Positions 43,133-51,316 of a stretch of DNA of 64,000 nucleotides are shown here, piece by piece; the stretch's first letter is position 1, and the number at the start of each line of letters is the position of its first letter. The position numbers were made by a program, and so were the translations under genes. The stretch spans positions 62,001-126,000 of the forward strand of contig CACHRP010000001.1 of the NCBI GenBank assembly GCA_902582315.1, written 5' to 3'. The notes under the pieces were generated by a model. The model was not told where the DNA came from and ran no database searches. It saw only the letters and a program-made list of their open reading frames with translations. This DNA is from an uncultured Pelagibacteraceae bacterium. Lineage in GTDB: Bacteria > Pseudomonadota > Alphaproteobacteria > Pelagibacterales > Pelagibacteraceae.

Positions 43133-45706
43133 TTAAGCGACCATACTCTCAGCTTTCTGTAAATCAACAGCTACTAGTTGGCTGATACCTTTTTCAGGCA
43201 TTGTAACACCGTAAAGTTTGTTCATTTTTGACATTGTTAAAGCATGATGGGTTACAATTACAAATCTTGTGTGAGTAATTTTCGTAAGTTCCTCAAGTAA
43301 ATTACAAAATCTTGTAACATTCGCATCATCTAGCGGTGCATCAACTTCATCTAGAACACAAATTGGTGCAGGGTTAGTTAAAAAAACAGCAAAAATAAGT
43401 GATAAAGCCGTTAATGCTTGCTCACCTCCTGACAACAGAGTAATAGATTGAAGTCTTTTTCCTGGGGGGCTTACTAATAATTCTAAACCAGCTTCAAGAG
43501 GATCATCAGAATCTACAAGTTCAAGTTTAGCACTTCCACCATTAAATAATTTTGTATAAACCTCATTAAATTTTCTATTAACTTTTTCAAAAGCTTCTAA
43601 GAGCCTTTCCCTTCCTTTTTGATTTAATTCACTTATACTGTCTTTAAGTTTTGAAATTGCTTGAACTAAGTCTTGTCTATCATTTTCCATTTTTTTTATT
43701 TCAATTTCGTATTTGCTGGTTTCTTCATCTGCTCTTAAGTTTACTGATCCTAATTTTTCTCTTTCTCTCTTTTTAGCGTCCAAAAGTTCCTCTTGAGTGA
43801 CTGCATCTGGAAATTCATCTTGTTTTTCAAGATTTGAAAAACCCAACAGATTTTCTTCATTTAGGTTTAAGTCAGTATCTATTCTATCCAATAAATCAGT
43901 TCTTCTTTTATCAAGACCCTCTATAGTTGCAGTTGAGCTTGCTTTTCTCTCCCTAATTTCTATTGATGATTCTTTTGTAACATTCAATTCGTTTCTATAG
44001 TCATTTATTTGATTATCTATTTGATCGATCAAAACTTCATTTTCTTTTTTTTCATTTTCCGAAACTCTTAAACTTTCCGAAATTTGTCCTTTTTTTTCAG
44101 CTTGTGTTTGCGGTTGTTTATCTAGTTCTTCTAATTTTTGATTAAGAGTTTTTTTACGTTCATTCAATTCATTTATTTTTTTTTCTGAATTCAGAAATAA
44201 ATTTTTCCAACTATTAACCTCATTTTCAATAGTATTTATTCTTTCATTTCTTTTAATAGACTCTTTTTTTAGATTTTGGTTTTTACTATAATTATCTGCA
44301 TATATTTCTTGTAATTTTTTTATATTTGCATTTTTTTCAGAAAGATTAGATAACTTTTTATCATCATCATTCTCATTTATTGTCTGGGTTAAATAACCAA
44401 TGGTTATTTGGCACGACTCTAGAATTTTAATAGCATCATCATTATTTCTGTCTTTAACAAGCTTGATAATTTCATCAATGTTGTCTTTTATTTCCCTGAT
44501 TGTATGTAGATTTTTCTTTAAATTTTCGGAACCAAAATTGCTTATTAGATTATCAACTTTCTCTTGTTCTTGTTTTAAATTCTTTTTTGCAACTTCTAAA
44601 TCCTCGTTTGACTGTTTTTCAGTTTCATAATATTTAGAGTCTATATCAATAAGTTCTTGTTTTTCTTCCTTAAGTCTTTTCTCGTTAGATTTAGCGTCTA
44701 TAATTATACTTTTTTCTCTGTCAGTATCATTTTCTAGAATTTTTAAAGAGCTTTTTATTTCCTCTATTTCGCTTTTAATTCTCTCATTTTCTTCATCTAA
44801 TCCTTTTAATTCAAGATTTAATCTTTGAATTTTTGATAAAATTTCAAAATTTTTATCTCTTATAGGATTTACTTTCTCAGTTTCGTCATCAATTTTTTTT
44901 TGTATTAATTCTAATTTTTCATTAAAACCTTTTACTTCGTTGTCTGCTTCATTGTTTATCTCTTTTTCAAGTTTAATTTCATTGTCAATATCTCTTAGTT
45001 TTAAATAATAGAGGCCTGCTTCAATCTTTTTAATATCTTCAGAAATATTTTTATATTTTGTAGCTTCCTCAGCTTGTTTTAATAAATTTTGTAATTGCCT
45101 TTCTTGTTGTCTTCGCAACTCATCTGCTCTCTTTAAATTATTTTCAGCAGCATCTAATCGTAACTCTGCTTCATGTCTTCTCACATGTAAACCTGCTATA
45201 CCAGCAGCTTCCTCTAATACTGCTCTTCTGTCTGTAGGTTTTGCGGTAACAAGGGCTCCTATTCTACCTTGGCTTATTATTGATGGAGAGTGTGCACCGG
45301 TAGACAAATCTGCAAAAAACATTTGAGCATCTTTTGCCCTCACTTCTTTTTCATTAATATAAAACTTTGATCCTTTATCTTTTTCTATTTTACGTTTTAC
45401 TTCAATGGATTCTAAATCTTTATATTGATTTGGGCCATCTTTGTTTTGATTTGAAAGTGAAATTGTAACCTCAGCTAAATTTTTTGATGGTTTATTGGAA
45501 GTTCCAGAAAATATAACATCTTCCATACCGGAACCTCTCATACTTTTTGCTGATGTCTCACCCATGCACCATCTTAAAGATTCTACGATATTTGATTTTC
45601 CGCAACCGTTTGGTCCAACTATTCCAGTTAAACCTTTATCTATTATGAATGTTGTATTTTCAGCAAATGATTTGAAACCATTTAACTGGATTTTTTTAAA
45701 CTCCAT
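43133..45706 (-). CDS. smc: Chromosome segregation protein SMC, short form
   Basis: ATPase of the condensin-type chromosome organising complex. The head halves are intact: Walker A IVGPNGCGKSNIVESLRWCM near residues 29-48, signature LLSGGEQALTALSLIF near 757-772, Walker B ICVLDEVDAPLDD near 782-794. Between are two long charged coiled-coil arms (about 170-385 and 450-700). At 857 residues it is some 300 shorter than usual bacterial SMC, and I cannot find a globular hinge between the arms; only a helical break near 385-450 is seen. It is downstream of dsbA-like and DUF721 genes, a common alphaproteobacterial neighbourhood. Confidence 0.93.
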   Translation of the reverse strand: MEFKKIQLNGFKSFAENTTFIIDKGLTGIVGPNGCGKSNIVESLRWCMGETSAKSMRGSGMEDVIFSGTSNKPSKNLAEVTISLSNQNKDGPNQYKDLESIEVKRKIEKDKGSKFYINEKEVRAKDAQMFFADLSTGAHSPSIISQGRIGALVTAKPTDRRAVLEEAAGIAGLHVRRHEAELRLDAAENNLKRADELRRQQERQLQNLLKQAEEATKYKNISEDIKKIEAGLYYLKLRDIDNEIKLEKEINNEADNEVKGFNEKLELIQKKIDDETEKVNPIRDKNFEILSKIQRLNLELKGLDEENERIKSEIEEIKSSLKILENDTDREKSIIIDAKSNEKRLKEEKQELIDIDSKYYETEKQSNEDLEVAKKNLKQEQEKVDNLISNFGSENLKKNLHTIREIKDNIDEIIKLVKDRNNDDAIKILESCQITIGYLTQTINENDDDKKLSNLSEKNANIKKLQEIYADNYSKNQNLKKESIKRNERINTIENEVNSWKNLFLNSEKKINELNERKKTLNQKLEELDKQPQTQAEKKGQISESLRVSENEKKENEVLIDQIDNQINDYRNELNVTKESSIEIRERKASSTATIEGLDKRRTDLLDRIDTDLNLNEENLLGFSNLEKQDEFPDAVTQEELLDAKKREREKLGSVNLRADEETSKYEIEIKKMENDRQDLVQAISKLKDSISELNQKGRERLLEAFEKVNRKFNEVYTKLFNGGSAKLELVDSDDPLEAGLELLVSPPGKRLQSITLLSGGEQALTALSLIFAVFLTNPAPICVLDEVDAPLDDANVTRFCNLLEELTKITHTRFVIVTHHALTMSKMNKLYGVTMPEKGISQLVAVDLQKAESMVA

Positions 45707-45713
45707 TCGGGGA

Positions 45714-46295
45714 CTATATCAGTTTTTCCAGGGCTTTTTTCAAGTTTTTAAAGTTTAAGGCTTTTTCAAACTTTTTATCATTAATTATTATCGTAGGAGT
45801 AGCATTTATTTTAAATTTTTTTGCTCCCTCGATTCGATCTTGCAGCACGTGATCTTCAATATTTTTATCTGCTATGCAACTATCAAAATTTAAATTAAAA
45901 TTTTGATTTTTAACGATATTTTTAAGATTTAAATTTAATTTTTCAATAGTATTTCCTTTTATCCAATCTTCTTGCTTTAAGTATAAAAAATGAAGAACAT
46001 TCGCTTTACCATCATTTTTACAATGAGCCAATTTTGATGCGTTTAAAGCTGCAATATCTAGTGGAAAATTTTTAAATTCTATTGACACCAAACCTTTATC
46101 TAAAAATTCATCCTTTAGTTTTGGATATACGTTTTTATGAAAGTTGGCGCAATGAGAGCAAGTTAGGGACTCATAAACTATAATTTTTACTTTTGCATTT
46201 ACATTTCCCTCTATAATAGGCTTTATTTTTTCACTTGCACTTAGACTATGATTTAAAAAAAAAAATAGTAATAAAGTGAAAATTTTATTTTTCAT
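45714..46295 (-). CDS. DsbA-like periplasmic thiol-disulfide oxidoreductase
   Basis: Thioredoxin-fold protein with an N-terminal signal peptide (about residues 1-20, ending SLSA), so periplasmic. The active site is CSHC (Cys46, Cys49) in ESLTCSHCANFHKNVYP, and the cis-Pro loop is INATPTIIIND near residue 165. It is the DSBA/thioredoxin_4 type common between DUF721 and smc genes in alphaproteobacteria. At 193 residues it is normal. It overlaps the DUF721 gene by 11 bases. Confidence 0.92.
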   Translation of the reverse strand: MKNKIFTLLLFFFLNHSLSASEKIKPIIEGNVNAKVKIIVYESLTCSHCANFHKNVYPKLKDEFLDKGLVSIEFKNFPLDIAALNASKLAHCKNDGKANVLHFLYLKQEDWIKGNTIEKLNLNLKNIVKNQNFNLNFDSCIADKNIEDHVLQDRIEGAKKFKINATPTIIINDKKFEKALNFKNLKKALEKLI

Positions 46296-46773
46296 TATTT
46301 TTAATTAGTTTACTTAATTCTAAAAGTGAATTTTTTATTTTTTCATTTTTAATATTTGTGATTTTTTTTGTATATTGATTTTTTGTCACATCTTTTATTA
46401 TTTCTCTTTTGAAAATTTTTTGGCTACCATCAAAAGTTATTAATTTAATTTTTTCGACTATTCTGTCATTAAAGTATATATTAATTTTTTCTATAATTTC
46501 ATTTTTTGAATACTCCATTTCAACCTCATGACCTCTTTTTACCATTATGCTGAGAGTGCTTGCGCCAAATTTATTAGAACTTTTGAACGATTTTGGGTAG
46601 CATACCTTAAATAACTCATCACCCACAATGTACCTCCAATTATCCAGAGTTTCTGAAAAGATATGACCTTTCTTTTTTAAAATTTTTTTAACTTTTGTTG
46701 GTAAAGTATCTTTAAAAGATCTTAGTCCTTGAATGGATCTATATCTCTGCTTAGAATTGGATTTATATTGCAT
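46285..46773 (-). CDS. DUF721 (DciA-like) protein
   Basis: Small nucleic-acid-associated protein; DUF721/DciA members load or assist the replicative helicase in bacteria lacking DnaC. LDNWRYIVGDELFKVCYPKS near the middle and the following beta-rich segment STLSIMVKRGHEVEMEYSKN, then EKINIYF, match the family. The ATG at 46773 is chosen because it abuts the mutY start; an in-frame ATG at 46785 adds four residues. The C-terminal third is lysine-rich and unstructured-looking. It lies upstream of dsbA-like and smc genes. Confidence 0.8.
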   Translation of the reverse strand: MQYKSNSKQRYRSIQGLRSFKDTLPTKVKKILKKKGHIFSETLDNWRYIVGDELFKVCYPKSFKSSNKFGASTLSIMVKRGHEVEMEYSKNEIIEKINIYFNDRIVEKIKLITFDGSQKIFKREIIKDVTKNQYTKKITNIKNEKIKNSLLELSKLIKNNEK

Positions 46774-47766
46774 ATGAATAAACATAACATACCAAAAAAA
46801 ATTCTACATTGGTACGATAATAATAAAAGACCTTTACCGTGGAGAAGAATTAATACAAAAAAACAACGTGAATATTTTACTTTAGTAAGTGAGTTTATGC
46901 TTCAACAAACCCAGATGAAAACAGTTATTCCATTTTTTAATAGATTTATTAAAAAATTTCCAAATCTCAAATCTTTAGCTATTGCAGACGAAAATAGAGT
47001 ACTTAAATATTGGGAGGGTCTTGGCTATTATTCAAGAGCAAAAAATCTGAAGAAGACAGCAACTATATTAATAAAAAAATATCGTGGAAATTTACCTAAA
47101 GATTTAGAAGAACTCAAAGCTCTCCCAGGTATTGGAGAATATACATCAAGATCAATTTTGTCTATTGCACATAATAAGCCCTATATTCCATTGGATGGCA
47201 ATGTTGAAAGAATATTAAAAAGAGTTTTCTTATTAAAAAATAAAGCTCAAATATCTAAAGAAAATTTAATTGAAAAAAAAAGTTTCTTTTTAAATTCAAA
47301 AAGATCAAGTGATTATGCTCAAGCAATAATGGAAATAGGGGCCTTAATTTGTAGACCATCATTACCAATATGTAATTCGTGTCCATTAACCACCTATTGT
47401 AAAGCTTATAAAAAAAAAGATTTTGCAATAATTACAAATAATAAATTAAAAAAAACTAAATTTTTTGAGGCTCAGGTATACAAACGTAAAAATAAATATT
47501 TAGTAATAAAAAATAAAAAATTTAACTTTTTAAAGAATTTAGTCATTTTTCCAATGAATGAAATTAACGAAGAAAAATATAAACTATCGGTCGAAAAAAA
47601 AATAAATATTAAACTATCAAATATGAATATGAAAATAATAATTAATGAAAATAATAGAAGAAAAACAATAAAAAATAGTTTTCTTTTAGATAAATCAAAC
47701 TTTAATAAATTTATTTTACCTTCATTTACAAAAAAAATATTTAATTCGTTACCTCACCAAAAATGA
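46774..47766 (+). CDS. mutY: A/G-specific adenine DNA glycosylase MutY
   Basis: Removes adenine mispaired with 8-oxoguanine. SEFMLQQTQMKTVIPFFNRF near residues 38-57 includes the catalytic Glu, the helix-hairpin-helix is LKALPGIGEYTSRSIL near 112-127 and the catalytic Asp is in PLDGNVERIL. The 4Fe-4S ligands are Cys193, 200, 203 and 209 (C-x6-C-x2-C-x5-C). The ATG at 46774 begins MNKHNIPKKILHWYD; an in-frame ATG at 46729 would run into the opposite gene. At 330 residues the C-terminal NUDIX-like domain is short and poorly conserved. Confidence 0.95.
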   Translation: MNKHNIPKKILHWYDNNKRPLPWRRINTKKQREYFTLVSEFMLQQTQMKTVIPFFNRFIKKFPNLKSLAIADENRVLKYWEGLGYYSRAKNLKKTATILIKKYRGNLPKDLEELKALPGIGEYTSRSILSIAHNKPYIPLDGNVERILKRVFLLKNKAQISKENLIEKKSFFLNSKRSSDYAQAIMEIGALICRPSLPICNSCPLTTYCKAYKKKDFAIITNNKLKKTKFFEAQVYKRKNKYLVIKNKKFNFLKNLVIFPMNEINEEKYKLSVEKKINIKLSNMNMKIIINENNRRKTIKNSFLLDKSNFNKFILPSFTKKIFNSLPHQK

Positions 47767-48896
47767 AAAAAATTGCTATAATTGGAGCAGGCATTTCAGG
47801 TTTATTTTTTGCAAACTTAATAGAAAAAAATAAATCTTATTCATATAAAATATTTGAACGAAAAAATTCAATCGATCTAAATGATGGGTACGGGGTACAA
47901 TTGTCTGTTAATAGTATAAAGTTGCTTAATAATATTGGTTTTAATAAATTCAATAATAATCAACTTTACTTTCCCAAAAAAGTCAATTTTCTAAATGCAA
48001 AAGACTCAAAAAAAATATGTGATATTGACTTATCAAAGTTCAATAATGAAAATAACCATTATACTACCTTGAAAAGATCAAAGCTAATTGAATTTCTATT
48101 AGATGGAATTCCAAAAGATAAGTTGATTTTGAATTGTGAGCTTAATGATATTAAGCAAGGAGATAAAGCATCGCTTTTATTTTCAGATAATAAAACTGAT
48201 GAATTTGATTATTTGGTGGCAGCCGATGGTGTTTATTCGAAAACAAAGCAAATATTATTTAAAAAAGAAGGTCTGCCAGAGTATGCCAATACAATTGCTT
48301 TAAGAGGAAATATTAAAGATTTTAATAACTTAGATATTTCTTTATACCTAGGGTCAAATTTTCATTTTGTGATATACCCTATTAATCAAAATAAAGAATT
48401 TAATTTTATAGCGATAATTAGAAAACAATTTATACAAAGGAAATTAATCAACAAAGATTTATTAAATGATAATACCTTTAAGAAAAATTTATTAAATGAA
48501 ATTTCCTCTAAATCAAATTTAAATCTAGTTGAAAAAGTTGAAAAAATTAAATGTTTTCCAATTTTTGTGAGCAAAAAATTTCTAATACCAAAATCAAATA
48601 ATATTTTTTTAACTGGGGATGCATTTTTTTCATTTCCCCCTTCATTTGCACAGGGTGCATCACAATCAATAGAATCTGCAAACGAGCTTTTTTATGATTT
48701 GAGGAACAATAACTCAAATTATTATAAAAATAGAGTTTTCAGGACTAAACAGGTAAATTTAAGATCTAATCTCAATAATTTTGCATTTCATTTATCAAAT
48801 CCTTTAAATATTATTTTAAGAAACATTTGTTTAAAATATCTTTCTAAAAATGACAAATTTTTAAAAAATTATTTGGGAAATGTTTATAGCAACTAA
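47763..48896 (+). CDS. FAD-dependent monooxygenase (UbiH/salicylate hydroxylase-like)
   Basis: Group A flavoprotein monooxygenase of 377 residues. The N-terminal FAD fold is IAIIGAGISGLFFANLIEKN, followed by the YLVAADGVYSKTK type DG motif, and the ribityl-binding GDAFFSFPPSFAQGASQSIE motif lies near residues 285-304. This class hydroxylates aromatic substrates; a ubiquinone-pathway role is possible but not shown. It overlaps mutY by 4 bases and ends head-to-head with ccrM, sharing CTAA. The specific substrate is unknown. Confidence 0.82.
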   Translation: MKKIAIIGAGISGLFFANLIEKNKSYSYKIFERKNSIDLNDGYGVQLSVNSIKLLNNIGFNKFNNNQLYFPKKVNFLNAKDSKKICDIDLSKFNNENNHYTTLKRSKLIEFLLDGIPKDKLILNCELNDIKQGDKASLLFSDNKTDEFDYLVAADGVYSKTKQILFKKEGLPEYANTIALRGNIKDFNNLDISLYLGSNFHFVIYPINQNKEFNFIAIIRKQFIQRKLINKDLLNDNTFKKNLLNEISSKSNLNLVEKVEKIKCFPIFVSKKFLIPKSNNIFLTGDAFFSFPPSFAQGASQSIESANELFYDLRNNNSNYYKNRVFRTKQVNLRSNLNNFAFHLSNPLNIILRNICLKYLSKNDKFLKNYLGNVYSN

Positions 48897-49966
48897 CTTC
48901 TTGGTCTTAATCGTTGTCTAAGATCATCGATAGGTTTTAAGATTTTTCCTGACTGATAATGCCAATAGGTCCAACCGTTGCAACTTTCAGACCCTAATAT
49001 TTTAGCAGCTACCTTGTGAATTGATCCCTCATTTTTCTTATATTTTATACTTCCATCAACCATAACTTTTGCGTAAATCTCTTTTTTTTTATCATAAATT
49101 TCTACTCCAGGTTTAATTACACCTAATTCAATTAAAGATCCAAAAGGAATTCTTGGTTTTGATTTATTATTTTGAATTACATCTAAATATTCATCCTTAA
49201 TTTCTTTTGTATTTTGTAGTCTCTTACTTGCAGCTTCATAATAAATTTTTTCTTTTTCAATACCAAAGTATGATCTACCTAGTTTTTTCGAAACTACTGC
49301 TGTTGTGCCCGATCCTAAAAAAGGATCAAATATAAAATCATTTTTATTTGAAGAGGCTAATATAATCCGATGAAGCAAGGCTTCTGGTTTTTGAGTAGAA
49401 TGAACTTTCACTCCATTATTTTTCAATCTTTCTCTACCATTACATATAGGTAAATTCCATGTTGATCTCATCTGCAGGTCATCATTAAAAGATTTCATTG
49501 ATTGATAATTGAATGTATATTTTGATTTTTTGCTTTTAGATGCCCATATCAAAGTTTCATGTGCATTTGTAAATCTTGTACCCCTAAAATTTGGCATTGG
49601 ATTATTTTTATTCCAGATTACGTCATTCAATATCCAAAAACCTAAATCTTGAACTATTTTTCCTACTCTAAATATATTATGATAACTTCCAATTACCCAA
49701 ATAGATCCATTTTTCTTTAATACTCTTTTACATTCGTTTAACCAATCTGATGTGAATTTATCATATGTTTTAAAACTCTCAAACTGATCCCATTTGTCAT
49801 TTACAGCATTTACTTTTGATCTATCAGGTCTAACTAAGCTATTTTGTAATTGTAAATTATATGGAGGATCTGCAAAAATTAAATCAAATGTTTCGTCAGG
49901 AATTTTTTTTAACTCTTTTAGACAGTCCGCATTTAAAATCTTGTTATGTAAATTTTTTAACATCAT
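48893..49966 (-). CDS. ccrM: Cell-cycle regulated adenine methyltransferase CcrM (GANTC)
   Basis: Orphan N6-adenine methyltransferase of the alphaproteobacterial cell cycle. Beta-class order: catalytic FADPPYNLQLQNSL near residues 31-44, then the SAM motif DFIFDPFLGSGTTAVV. VWVIGSYHNIFRVGKI-like and NPMPNFRGTRFTNAHETLIW segments match CcrM closely. The C-terminal RAMA-like domain with GWTYWHYQSGK recognises DNA. At 357 residues it is full length. GANTC specificity is inferred from the family. Three GANTC sites lie in the upstream gap. Confidence 0.96.
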   Translation of the reverse strand: MMLKNLHNKILNADCLKELKKIPDETFDLIFADPPYNLQLQNSLVRPDRSKVNAVNDKWDQFESFKTYDKFTSDWLNECKRVLKKNGSIWVIGSYHNIFRVGKIVQDLGFWILNDVIWNKNNPMPNFRGTRFTNAHETLIWASKSKKSKYTFNYQSMKSFNDDLQMRSTWNLPICNGRERLKNNGVKVHSTQKPEALLHRIILASSNKNDFIFDPFLGSGTTAVVSKKLGRSYFGIEKEKIYYEAASKRLQNTKEIKDEYLDVIQNNKSKPRIPFGSLIELGVIKPGVEIYDKKKEIYAKVMVDGSIKYKKNEGSIHKVAAKILGSESCNGWTYWHYQSGKILKPIDDLRQRLRPRS

Positions 49967-49984
49967 TTTTTTAAAATTTAATTA

Positions 49985-50033
49985 GACTCCAGACTAGAAT
50001 CGTCGTCAACCGGTGATTGAAAAAAAAAGACTC
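49985..50033 (-). promoter_or_regulatory. Cluster of three GANTC sites in the ccrM upstream region
   Basis: GACTC at 49985-49989, GAATC at 49997-50001 and GACTC at 50029-50033 lie in the 73-base gap between the rnhB stop and the ccrM start. All three are targets for CcrM methylation by family knowledge. Their crowding next to ccrM suggests methylation-sensitive autoregulation. No CtrA-type TTAA-N7-TTAA site is seen in the gap. Confidence 0.6.
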
Positions 50034-50039
50034 TTCTTG

Positions 50040-50621
50040 TTACGAAATTTTTTTGAGACTCAATATATTGTGTATAGGGACAAACGTTTTTCTGTGATGC
50101 TTTGTTACACCAAATTTTTTAATCGCTTTCAAATGCTGTTTTGTGCCGTAGCCTGAATTTTTATTCCAGCCATATTTTACGAACTTTTTTGACATTTTTG
50201 AGATAAGTCTATCTCTAGAAACTTTAGCAATAATGGATGCTGCTGAAATTTCAGGTACTTTTTGGTCACCCTTAACTATAGACTTTAATTTATAACCATT
50301 CATTATTGGTAATTTATTGCCATCAATCATGATTAAAGATGGTTTAGATTTAAGTTTTTTTATTGACCTTTCCATAGCTAGTAAGCTTGCATTCAATATA
50401 TTTAATTTCTCAATTTCTTTTAATGAAGCTGAACCAATCGTCCAAATACTATTTTTTTTAATATATTTTTCTAATAAGTTTCTCTTATTTTTTGAAAGCT
50501 TTTTTGAGTCCTTAATTTTTTTTTTATCCACATTTTTTTTAAATATTACTGTAGCTGCAAAAACTGGGCCTACCAAACTTCCTCTACCAACCTCATCAAC
50601 CCCAGCAATTACTTTTTTCAT
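50040..50621 (-). CDS. rnhB: Ribonuclease HII
   Basis: Removes ribonucleotides embedded in DNA and RNA-DNA hybrids. The N-terminal IAGVDEVGRGSLVGPVFA near residues 5-22 holds the catalytic Asp-Glu pair; IKDSKKLSKNKR and the SIIAKVSRDRLISKMSKKF region with its Asp complete the site. GYGTKQHLKAIKKFGVTKHH is typical. At 193 residues it is normal. It overlaps the uracil-DNA glycosylase by one base and precedes ccrM, a pairing common in alphaproteobacteria. Confidence 0.96.
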   Translation of the reverse strand: MKKVIAGVDEVGRGSLVGPVFAATVIFKKNVDKKKIKDSKKLSKNKRNLLEKYIKKNSIWTIGSASLKEIEKLNILNASLLAMERSIKKLKSKPSLIMIDGNKLPIMNGYKLKSIVKGDQKVPEISAASIIAKVSRDRLISKMSKKFVKYGWNKNSGYGTKQHLKAIKKFGVTKHHRKTFVPIHNILSLKKIS

Positions 50622-51310
50622 TAAATTTTAATTTTCAATTCATCAATTTTTTTTCTTATATTTTTTAAATCTTCCCAAGAAAACTTTTTTTGGTCAGGTT
50701 GTCTTAATAAATAAGCTGGATGGAAAGTCAAAATACTTAAATAAGTTTTTTGATTAATTATTGTATCTTTCCATTTACCTCTCTCTTTTGAAATTTTTAG
50801 TTTTTGACCAAATATAGCTTCCATAGCTGTACTACCCATTAATATTAATATTTTTGGGTTTATAATTGAAATGTGTTCACGTAAAAAAACTGAATATCTA
50901 TTGATTTCTGAAATTTCAGGTTTTCTATTATTCGGAGGTCTATAGTTAACGACATTTGTTATATAAACATCTTCTCTTTTAATTTTAATTGCATTTAACA
51001 TTTTATTAAGCAGTATCCCGGCTTCCCCAACGAATGGTTTACCTTGTATATCCTCCTTTTCTCCTGGACCTTCCCCCACTAACATAATTTGGCTTTTTGG
51101 ATTGCCGTCATTGAAAACTATATTTTTTGCAAATTTTTTAAGTTCACAATCCTCAATTGATTTTATTTTTTCTTTTAGATCAATCAACTTTTGATCAATC
51201 CCATCCTTTTCTTCATTTTTTTTTAAGCGATTTATTGGCGCGTTATCAAAAATATATTCAGATTCTATTGATTTTAAAAACGCTTCATTTAAAATTTCTT
51301 TATTAACCAT
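50621..51310 (-). CDS. Uracil-DNA glycosylase, family 4-like
   Basis: Excises uracil from DNA. VFNDGNPKSQIMLVGEGPGE followed by KEDIQGKPFVGEAGILLNKM near residues 67-107 carries the family 4 active-site motif, and VYITNVVNYRPPNNRKP and ILTFHPAYLLRQP complete it. This form has a 60-residue N-terminal extension and a DCxLK motif typical of the alphaproteobacterial subgroup, with fewer obvious iron-sulfur Cys than thermophilic family 4. At 229 residues it fits. It is divergent from the TPR gene with only six bases between the two start codons. Confidence 0.92.
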   Translation of the reverse strand: MVNKEILNEAFLKSIESEYIFDNAPINRLKKNEEKDGIDQKLIDLKEKIKSIEDCELKKFAKNIVFNDGNPKSQIMLVGEGPGEKEDIQGKPFVGEAGILLNKMLNAIKIKREDVYITNVVNYRPPNNRKPEISEINRYSVFLREHISIINPKILILMGSTAMEAIFGQKLKISKERGKWKDTIINQKTYLSILTFHPAYLLRQPDQKKFSWEDLKNIRKKIDELKIKI

Positions 51311-51316
51311 TTTTAA

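Noticed and set aside
48893-49966. ccrM as part of a restriction-modification pair
   Set aside because: No restriction endonuclease gene is adjacent and the sequence matches the orphan cell-cycle methylase; neighbours are housekeeping genes.
49967-50039. CtrA-binding site (TTAA-N7-TTAA) upstream of ccrM
   Set aside because: TTAA copies are present near 49957, 49971 and 49978 but none with a seven-base spacing.
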